Assembly (NCBI GenBank): GCA_034440635.1
Contig: JAOTON010000953.1
Span: forward strand, 310,001 to 374,000
Reading direction: 5' to 3'
Length of the DNA: 64,000 nucleotides
Source of the DNA: Lepas anatifera
Lineage: Eukaryota; Arthropoda; Thecostraca; Lepadidae
Part shown: positions 55,676 through 64,000 of the stretch, piece after piece
How the letters are laid out: each line of letters starts with the position of its first letter
Position numbering within the stretch: the stretch's first letter is position 1
The notes under the pieces: model-generated
What the model saw: the letters and a program-made list of their open reading frames with translations, nothing else
Told to the model about the DNA's origin: nothing
Databases searched by the model: none
Translations under genes and position numbers: made by a program

Positions 55676-56005
55676 CGCCATTGGTGGTTGTACAGCTGGC
55701 CACCATTGGTGGTTGCACAGCTGGCCACCATTGGTGGTTGTACAGCTGGTCGCCATTGTTGGTTGTACAGCTGGCCACCATTGGTGGTTGTATAGCTGGT
55801 CGTCATTGGTGGTTGTGCAGCTGGTCGCCATTGGTGGTTGTACAGCTGGCCACCATTGGTGTCTGCACAGCTGGTTGCCATTGGTGGTTGTACAGCTGAC
55901 TGCCATTGGTGGTTGTACAGCTGACTGCCATTGGTGGCTGTACAGTTGGCCGACATTGGGAGCTGTACAGCTGGCCACTATTGGTGGCTGTACAGCTGGC
56001 GCCTC
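55676..56005. repeat. 25-bp minisatellite
   Basis: About 13 units of tggttgtacagctggccacc + attgg. Because 25 is not a multiple of three and the unit lacks stops, several frames stay open on both strands, giving long spurious ORFs. Confidence 0.92.
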
Positions 56006-56561
56006 ATCCACAGCCAGCCTTCTCAGAATGGTGCAGCTTGCGTGTTTGGTTCGTGCTGCTTCTGCTAGCAGTGACAGTAATACGAATACATTTACCTATG
56101 CCTTTGCATGCACTGGAACAGGTAAAATGGCCTCAACTGACCACCGGATGCTGCAGCTCACGTGCACTTAGGACCGCATCAGGATCCACACCTTTCTGTG
56201 GCATGTGATGTAGATAATTTTACCACGATGCACAACGGGAGACATCTGTGATCAATCACTGGGTCGATGCCAAGATTCCAAATACGTTTTCCGCAAAATA
56301 TGTCTTTGGTGCCGCTTTTATAACCATGAGGTGTTTTACAAAAAAAAACACATTTCACCCCAGCAGCTTCCAAAATACCGAGAAAATATCGTGTTGGGCC
56401 TTTTTTAAACCACTAAAGTGATGGTGGTACAATTAATCGAAACCTATTTTATGATTACAGCGCTTGTAATCGGAAAATTTAGAATAAAAATATTGCATTA
56501 AACAATTATCAGCTTGTCTTTATTGGTTTAAAAATAAAATGTACTGTCTTGCAATAAAATA

Positions 56562-57596
56562 GTAACCTGCGCCCCAACGGGGATCCGGCGCCACCTTCGC
56601 CCCACCGGGGCCATCCATGGCCCCCTCGAACTCCTAAAATATGGGCGGTTAGCGCAAATCTGCAAAGTGAATTAGAAAGCTCGCGTGAATTCAGTAAGAA
56701 ATTATTCACATGTTTAAGCGCTCAGGTCAATTGTTTGACCTCCAGAGGTCAAGTTAGGTCACGATAGGCTATTTTCACTCAAATATGCAATACTTAAGAA
56801 AACTGGTCATAACCCTTATGCCATTAGAGCTATTGAAATCTGGTAAACTACATTGGATGGGAAAATGCCAGACCTTTTACCGCTATGTGGAACATAATGA
56901 CCTCCCGCCAGTGGTGTGACCTCCAGAGGTCACCTCGTGGCCTCATATGACCTGAGGTCACTAAAGGTCAGAAAGTGACCTTGCTGTACATTAAATGAAA
57001 GCCAGTGATGAGACATACACGATGGTGTTTGATTCAGCGCTCTAGCTTAGTTAGGTCAAACGTTATTGCCAAGGTACTGCTTTTGATCCCTGGTGACCTT
57101 GGAAGACCTCGGAGAAGTCAACGGGCAAATATGACTCCTGGGATCCATGAAAGGGTGTCCAAGAACGCTTTTCTGAGCAAGCCGAGCATTTGCAATCGTT
57201 TTTTGGCTTTTAGATCATAAGACAGCTTTTTCCTATGTTTTTACAATGGAAGAGGTCACCTCGCGACCTGACCTCAGGTCAAGAAATCGAAAAATTCCAG
57301 ATATACACCTTGCAGATCCTGGCGGGGTTATAAAGTGTAGGAAGTTTCAAATCGATCGACTGAGAAACGTAGCTCTTATAGAGCTCAAAAGTTGAAGTGA
57401 GGTGACCTTGGTTGACCTCACCTGGTGACCTGACCTTGGGTGACCCGGGGGTAAGAAGTTTCAAGGATAGTGGGAAAATAATGGGATGAGAGATAGAGCC
57501 CTCAACCGCGGTCCTGCGTCTCGTCGTTTTTCTGTTATCCCGAAAAAAACTTAGGGGAAGAGGGGCCATCGATGGCCCCGGTGGGGCGATGGTTAA
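56562..57596 (+). mobile_element. TTAA MITE, family M1, copy c (full length)
   Basis: About 1035 bp, from (g)taacctgcgccccaacgg to ggggcgatggttaa. Same orientation and architecture as copy a: duplicated left motif, ccatcgatgg-type palindromes, half-site-rich middle. Confidence 0.86.
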
Positions 57597-59220
57597 AACA
57601 GCATACTGTATGAATCGAGCAGAAAAAAATTCCTAACAGCCTTAGCAATTTCTGCCAAATCCAGATTTGTCAAACCGGCCCCAAACTTAAAATGTTTAGG
57701 TGATAGTGTTAAAAATCGCACCTGACCAAAAACTGATTGAGTTTCAAGGAAGCGCCGCGGTATGGGTGTTTCGACGTGGTAATAACGGGGCACTGATGGT
57801 AACCGATTATACGCCGGTTGTGATACACCTCGAGAGGACTTTCATATTGTGGTGCGGGGGGGGCTATAGCACTTTAAAGTGACGAATACAGTTCATGGGG
57901 AGGGGCACGGATTTTGGAGTTCGAGGTGCTGGTGATGAAGCGAGGAGCCCCCCACAGTCTGATGTGTGCGCGCGCCGGTGGAGCGTCGTGAGGGGGAGGC
58001 AACGGTCAACCACTGGGAGCGCCGGTATGGTGTGGCAACAGGAAGCGCTAACGATGTAAAATGCGATGAGCGGTGATGCAGCACGGCAGTACCACATGTT
58101 CAGTTGGGACACCGGTGGCCTGGCAGGGGAATGTGCAGGGAAGGAGGGTAATGTTTGATAGTGCATCGGGGAGACGCTGACACTTCACTGAGGGGATACT
58201 GATAATGGAGCTATGGATACCGGTGACGCAGCAAAGGGGCTCCTGCAGTGCGCGGGTGTGGAACCGCCAGTCAGGGGTGGATCCAGGGGGAAAGGCATTC
58301 CCCCAAACGGAAAAGTTCGGGGAAAACTAATGTTTTGCCCTCCCCCGAAAAAGATGTTGGCCTTCTTTTTGCGCTGACTCTTCTTTAGTTTTTCATCAAG
58401 GTTTTCGTGCTTCAGCTCTCAACTTCAAACAGAACCAGTTAACTTCAGTGTAAAAATTGGGCCTTGTATAGTAAAACAAGCAGCTTGCTGCCAAAGGTTT
58501 GACCTGGTGACGTTTATTTTATTTTTCATTTTTTTTGCTTATCGGCCCTTGGGTTTACCCTCAAAACATATCGTCTAGTTAAATTGTGGGATACTCTCAC
58601 TGCGTGAATTTCATTTGCTGATGGACTTTGACTTGCCCCCCAAACCTACCAACTAGATCTGCCACTGCCGTCAGTGGAGTCTCTGTGGGAGCAAATGACC
58701 TATCATAGGGGCGCTGGCAGAGTGACGGCGTGTAAGTGTTACAAAATTGAGGATGGTTGCGTCACCAAATGAATGGGGTGGGGAGGCGGCGCACAGGGAT
58801 AGGTGTAAGCAGGTATCTTGAGGTGTAAGAGCACCGTTGGGGCAACAGGGAGGAGAAAACGGCGAATGGGAGGGGTGCTGATGGCGCAATTTCTTCATCA
58901 AGGATACACCGAAACTAAATTTTGGTTCTTCCGGTGATCAGCGTGGGAGTACTCGACTCGCATTCAGTAAGATGAGTGGGCGCTGTCTAGAAAGCCGTCG
59001 GTGTATCATATAAGAAGCTGGGAAGACAACGAGGGACATTTCGGATGCAAGATTTAAAATAAGGAACAGCTGCGTGTGGTTGCTGATAGTAATGTGCCAG
59101 GGCGCCAATGGAGCGAAAGATGGCACCAATCATGCACCATGGAGGCGCCGGAGCCACAGAGCGTGGTGTCAGAAGTTGGAGCGCATAGAGTATAACGTGG
59201 GGGGGGCACTGATGGAAAAA
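57597..59220. other. Intergenic, with one hAT MITE
   Basis: Between two M1 copies. No gene recognised apart from the MITE at 58272-58667. Confidence 0.5.
58272..58667. mobile_element. 396-bp hAT-type MITE
   Basis: Begins caggggtggatccagg and ends ctagatctgccactg, an inverted match. Flanks ccgccagt and ccgtcagt form an 8-bp duplication with one mismatch. Confidence 0.72.
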
Positions 59221-60246
59221 TTAACCCTCGCCCCACGGGGGGCCATCGATGGCCCCCTAAGGTTTTTCCGGGATAGCAGAAAAACGACGAGGCGCAGCAC
59301 CACTGTTGAGGGCTCTACCTCTCACTGCATCATTTTCCCATCATCCCTGAAATTTTTACCCCGGGTCACCCAAGGTCAGGTCACCAGACGAGGTCAACCA
59401 AGGTCACCTCACTTCACCTTTAGAGCTCTGTAAGAGCTACATTTCAAAGTCGATCGATTTGAAACTTCCTACACTTCATGACCCCTCCAGGGTCTACAAG
59501 GTGTATATCCGAGATTTTTCGATTTCGTGCCCTGAGGTCAGGTCACGAGGCGACCTCTCCCATTGGAAAAGCATGGGGAAAAGCTATTTCATGATATAAA
59601 AGCCACAAAAAATGATTGCAAATACTCAGACTGCTCAGAACAACGTTTTTGGACACCCTTTCACAGATCCCAGGGGTCATATTTGCCCTTTGACTTTTCC
59701 AAGGTCATCCAAGGTCACCAGAGGTCAAAAACAGTATTTTGACAATAACTTTTGACCTAATTGAGCTAGAGCGGTGAAACAAACACCATCGTGTTTGTCT
59801 TGTCACTGGCTTTCATTTGATATACGGCAAGGTCACTTGTTGACCTTTCGTGACCTCAGGTCATATTAGGTCACGAGGTGACCTCTGGCGGTCAAATCAC
59901 TGGCGGGAGGTCTTTACGTTCCACATAGCGAAAAAGTACTGGCAATTTGCTATCAAATGTACTCTACCAGGCCTCAATAGCTCTAATGACATAAGAGTTA
60001 TGCCCAGTTTGCTTAATCATTGCATATTTGAGTGAAAATAGCCGATCTTGACCTAATTTGGCCTCTGGAGGTTAAACCATTGACCTGAGCACTAAAACAT
60101 GCAAAGTAATTTCTTACTGAATTCACGCGAGCTTTCTATTGCACTTTGCAGATTTGCGCTAACGCCCATATTTTCGGATTAGAGGGGGCCATCGATGGCC
60201 CCCGGTGGGGCGAAGGTGGCGCCGGACCCCGGTGGGCGCGGGTTAA
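59221..60246 (-). mobile_element. TTAA MITE, family M1, copy d (full length)
   Basis: 1026 bp, TTAACCCTCGCCCCACG to GGTGGGCGCGGGTTAA, inverted relative to copies a and c; the duplicated end motif is therefore on the right. By eye it holds about 18 exact AGGTCA or TGACCT hexamers, against about 0.5 expected by chance. Confidence 0.88.
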
Positions 60247-60957
60247 GATACTAATGATGCATTGTCCTTTGAATTATGTTCTCCAACGAAGCCAGAAAGG
60301 ACAGATATCAATATTGAAAAACATCACCTTCTTTACTTTTTTAACTTTGAGAAGAAGGTTAACTTGCTCTATAGTCTAACGAAAGACCCTCATTAAGGAA
60401 TTTCGACCCTTGATAAACCCCGAACCAAATTATACGCATTTATAATGGACGGTACCAAGGGGTCCAAGCAAGAAAAAATGTATCCGTGCAGCGCGCGCAG
60501 CTGGGCTTGAACATGATATTACTTCCCGAAGATTGCCTCATAGCACGTAAGCATGACCGGGGAGGACAGGGTCGGTAGGAGGTGAATTTTACCTTTTTCC
60601 GCGGACAGCAAACTCTGGGATAACTGAAATACCGATCAAGTGGTTTCTCGGCACGCTCTTATCACATGAAAACATCAGTTCAAATCACATTATGAAGGTG
60701 CCACATTCCTCTTAACTCGAAGGCATCAAAGGGGATTCTTTGAGTCGACAAGTGTTCAGAATTGCTCATCAGCGTGTTCACGTCGATGACACAGAATAGA
60801 ACCTTGATTTTTATTTCAATGAGTTTTAACTATCTTCTCTGATGGCTGTTTGATGTGTGTTATGTCAATGTTGTGATGAACTTAGTTTACCCTGGCATTA
60901 AGCTTGACGTGGTGACTGGATTTGGATAGTTTATTGGTTACTTAGTTTATTGGTGAT
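60247..60957. other. Intergenic
   Basis: AT-rich, nothing recognised. Confidence 0.5.
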
Positions 60958-61792
60958 TTAACACACGCATTGACGGGGGTCTGAGCCACCTTCGCATTGA
61001 CGGGGGGCGGGTACCCGCCCCCTAAGATCTCGAGAACCACGGTAGGTAGCGAAAAACGGTAAACGGTGTTGGGCTGCCCATCCACTTCTCCGTCGAAAAC
61101 ATTTAAACATTTTTTTTGACAGGTCACATTTAAGGTCACAAGAGGTCAAAACATGGCCGTCATAGGGATAACATGTAAATTCAGTTTTTCGGCCATTACA
61201 TCTGAACAAGTAAAGATAGAGCAAAACGACTTGAACTGTATGAATCCTCTTAGCAAGCCGAATCGAATGATATATAATTTGACCTTACTAGGTCAAATCA
61301 AGGATTTGACATGACCTGAGGTCAGGTCAGGGTCAAATTATATGAAATGCATATCATTAGAACTGCAAAGCCCAGGCGAGTCTAATGCAGCTAAAATAAA
61401 TGCTCTATCACCATCCGTTACTGAGTTATTCCGTAAAAAACATTTTTCCCATGTATTTCCAATGGAGAGGTCATGCCTCGTACCTGACCTTAGGTCATTG
61501 ATATCAAAAATACGGGAACATATTTTAGAGAACTCGGTGGGGCCATTATGTGATATGAGTTTCAATCGGATAAGTTCACTCTGCTCCGACGTATGCTATC
61601 TTAAACTTTGAGGTCGGGTCACTTGACCTGTACTGGTGACCTGACCTGAGATGACCTAACCTTAAAATTTTCACAGAAGTTGTGAAAATGATGAGGGAAA
61701 AGTACGGCGGCGCTACGCACCGCCGTTTTTCTACTGTCTCCGAAAAACCCGAGGGGGCGGCGGGTACCCGCCCCCGTCAATGCGCGTGTTAA
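60958..61792 (+). mobile_element. TTAA MITE, family M2, full length
   Basis: 835 bp. Begins TTAACACACGCATTGACGGG and ends CCCGTCAATGCGCGTGTTAA, near-perfect inverted repeats with TTAA at both ends. The left end repeats cgcattgacggggg twice around tctgagccacctt. Palindrome gggcgggtacccgccc is near both ends. Contains AGGTCA-type half-sites. Confidence 0.88.
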
Positions 61793-63400
61793 TGGAGCAA
61801 TTGGTGTTTTCATCAATGTACCACTTCAACATAAGCGCTATATATGTGCTTAACTTTGAGAAAGTTCATGTTTTGAGAAGTTTTTGAAGGTACATTGGTA
61901 AAAATCACCCTGCAAAGTGTTCCACTTTGAATGAAAAGTTCTTACTGATTTTCTGGAGATCGGGTGGCACCAGCTTTACTGCTTGTTGCTGCAAAAAAAA
62001 CTTCTAAAATGAACTGTCTGAGGTTGAGCACTGTTTTGCAACACGGCCTCACAGTATGTGATTAGAATGTCTTGTCTATATTTGCTAAGATCTGAACGCA
62101 AGGCAATTTTAAATATGATTTAGTGAGCCGATGTGAGATGGACATACGCAGATTACATGACAGCTCACAGTGATCCCCAAAACCCTGCCAAAAGGCGAGG
62201 GATGACCTGGGTACGTCATTTGACCTTGGCTGTTTTGTTACACCCCAAAAATTACCCAAATTGCTTAATAGCTGGAAAGTTCTCTATGAACTTCTCTCCC
62301 GGAAAACAATCACTCATGAAAACGAAATTGTGTTTGTAAATGCCAAGAACTGTGACATCGTTCTTGGGGGTTGGGGGTTTTGACGCGTTCATCACGATGG
62401 CTCTTTCGTGCCCATCCGATTATATGGCAAACGCGTTGTTAGTAAACGAGTCGCTGTATATGGTCGCCAATGGGCGGATATAAGCACCCCCAGATTTGGT
62501 GACTTATAATTTTTATGAACTGTTTCCTATAAGCCCACACTCACAATGTATACATTATTCGTGTGAGTCACGAAAATGCGCTTCTGGCTTGTTTAGTACT
62601 TTAGATCTTTGAATTCATCATTTTAATAATTTTGAATGGGTTTTGTGCTCATCAACAGGCACGTGAGAAACATAAAACACACTTAATGTTATAGTATCAC
62701 ATTTTTTATCATCACATTTTATCATGTTAGTAATTGACATTGCTTCAAATTTGAGCACCTTCAATCATTATCAAGAATCCGTGCCCCTGGTTCGCGGATT
62801 GTACCCAGCCCAGGCTGGAATGGTAGGTAGATAGCTGATACCACAGGCAGATCCAAGGGTCAAAGGGGACACTTCCCTAGATCGACCCTCAGCGCCCCAG
62901 TGAAAGGTCGATGAAGCTCCCTAATATGCCACTCCCTCCTAGGATGCCAGTATCGGTGCCTCCGCGATAGGATTTGGCACCCAACTGATAGGTTTTACCG
63001 CCCAGAAGTGCTAATTCCCCTTCCCCTGGCTAAGTGGCACCCCTGACCATGTGCCCATCCCGATCAGAAATCCTGGATCCGCTTATGGAGACACCGTAGG
63101 CGGAGGAGCAAAGGGAGGATGTCATTCGTTAATCAATTTTCTAATTTACCTGGGGCTCCATTTAGGTTACAATAATTTTCAGGATAAACCGTATGATAAA
63201 AAAGACAGGGCATGGGTGGATAAGAGTACACAAGAGAAGAGAGCAAGCAGATGTTTTGGTTACTTAGCAGACACTGAGGTGGTGGAGGCCTACGTATAAC
63301 ATAGCTAAACCAGTGGCTTGGCTGCTAAACAAATTTGAAGATGCCTCTGTTTTTTCCGCGGGGCACAGCAAATAAGGTTCTTTGGCACTCTTGATGTTAT
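61793..63400. other. Intergenic with one MITE
   Basis: AT-rich sequence plus the CATAGGCGGA-family relative at 62842-63087. No gene recognised. Confidence 0.5.
62842..63087. mobile_element. CATAGGCGGA-family MITE, copy 3
   Basis: About 246 bp, starting cacaggcagatccaagg and ending ctggatccgcttatg. Internal order matches 24140-24402 (tgaaaggtcgatg, aggatgc, aggttt). Target duplication not clear. Confidence 0.6.
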
Positions 63401-63404
63401 ATAA

Positions 63405-63600
63405 ATCAACCCCCCGGTTGGCCTCCCAGCCACCTTCGCCATAGTAGGGGGTGTTCCAACACCCCTCTTTGAACTCGGCCCCTATACGGGAGAGCGAAAA
63501 ATTCAATAAGTAGCGGACAGTTCATAAAATGTCATTCAAATTCATATTGAGGTCATGACAGGTCAAAGAAAGTGGGATTTTGTGAAAATTTTTTGTTTGG
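63405..63600. mobile_element. MITE end, family M3
   Basis: cccggttggcctcccagcca, ccttcgccatagtaggggg, then palindrome ggggtgttccaacacccc. Same order as the ends of M1 and M2, including the gccaccttcgc core. The other end was not found before the AT-rich tract. Confidence 0.6.
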
Positions 63601-63879
63601 CTGCTGCTGCTGCCGCTGCTAAATATAAATAATATATGTAGATAGATAATATATACAATGATGAGTAAAATGATTATAAAATACATAATAAACAAATAAA
63701 ATACATAAATGAATAAGTATATGATAAAACGAATAATACAAATGAAATAAAATACAAACAAATAACTAAAATTATACATATACACCGACTTAAATAAATC
63801 AATAAATAATAACATTATAATAAAGATAATTATAACGTAATATGCTATAATGATAATAATAAGAACATGATATTGAATA

Positions 63880-63883
<4 letters not shown>

Positions 63884-63938
<55 letters not shown>
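63884..63938. repeat. (TA)n microsatellite
   Basis: About 27 TA dinucleotides in a very AT-rich 350-bp tail of the window. Confidence 0.95.
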
Positions 63939-63941
<3 letters not shown>

Positions 63942-64000
63942 GATTAAATATGATAAAATATAAAAACAAATGCATATACAATAAATCCTACAAATAAAAT

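Noticed and set aside
55326..56171. 281-codon plus-strand open frame
   Set aside because: Most of it is the 25-bp minisatellite read through three frames; the N-terminal part resembles no known protein.

Overview
This is an animal nuclear genome window, most likely arthropod and probably crustacean. The reasons are intron-split genes with GC-rich exons, canonical metazoan splice sites, many minisatellites and MITEs, non-LTR and Penelope-type retroelement remains, and an E74-type ETS gene whose conserved block matches the arthropod ecdysone-response gene Eip74EF. Three protein genes can be supported. The species cannot be named from the sequence alone.

Layout. (1) 242-10597, minus strand: coatomer subunit beta (COPB1). 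I rebuilt 14 exons encoding about 851 residues; the last ~100 residues lie off the left edge. The first exon (29 codons, 10510-10597) was found by homology. Two introns use GC donors, and exon 13 carries one extra base. (2) 10598-17825: degenerate purine-rich repeats, a non-LTR reverse transcriptase scrap, a truncated MITE and a 220-bp inverted repeat with a helix-turn-helix-like translation. (3) 17826-18599, plus strand: an intronless TACO1/YebC gene (257 aa, mitochondrial). (4) 20225-35326, minus strand: an E74/ELF-type ETS transcription factor, rebuilt as 7 coding exons and exactly 441 codons, with a CtBP-type PLDLS motif near the N-terminus and the ETS domain at the C-terminus. (5) 35.4-64 kb: upstream of the ETS gene, with no gene I can name. 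It is dominated by TTAA-flanked ~0.85-1.03 kb MITEs loaded with AGGTCA/TGACCT half-sites, hAT-type MITEs with 8-bp target duplications, a Penelope-like inverted pair nested in a MITE, a tRNA-derived SINE, a degenerate non-LTR element and several minisatellites.

The most striking pattern is that at least five minisatellites in COPB1 and in the ETS gene are tandem amplifications of exon-intron junctions. Their repeat units contain the last ~20-27 nt of an exon plus its 5' splice site, or a 3' splice site plus the start of the exon. One exon (COPB1 exon 5) has both edges amplified. The second theme is a set of MITE families with a shared terminal design (duplicated end motif, a GCCACCTTCGC core, a swappable palindrome) that carry nuclear-receptor-like half-site arrays upstream of an ecdysone-type ETS gene. 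A regulatory link between them is inference only.
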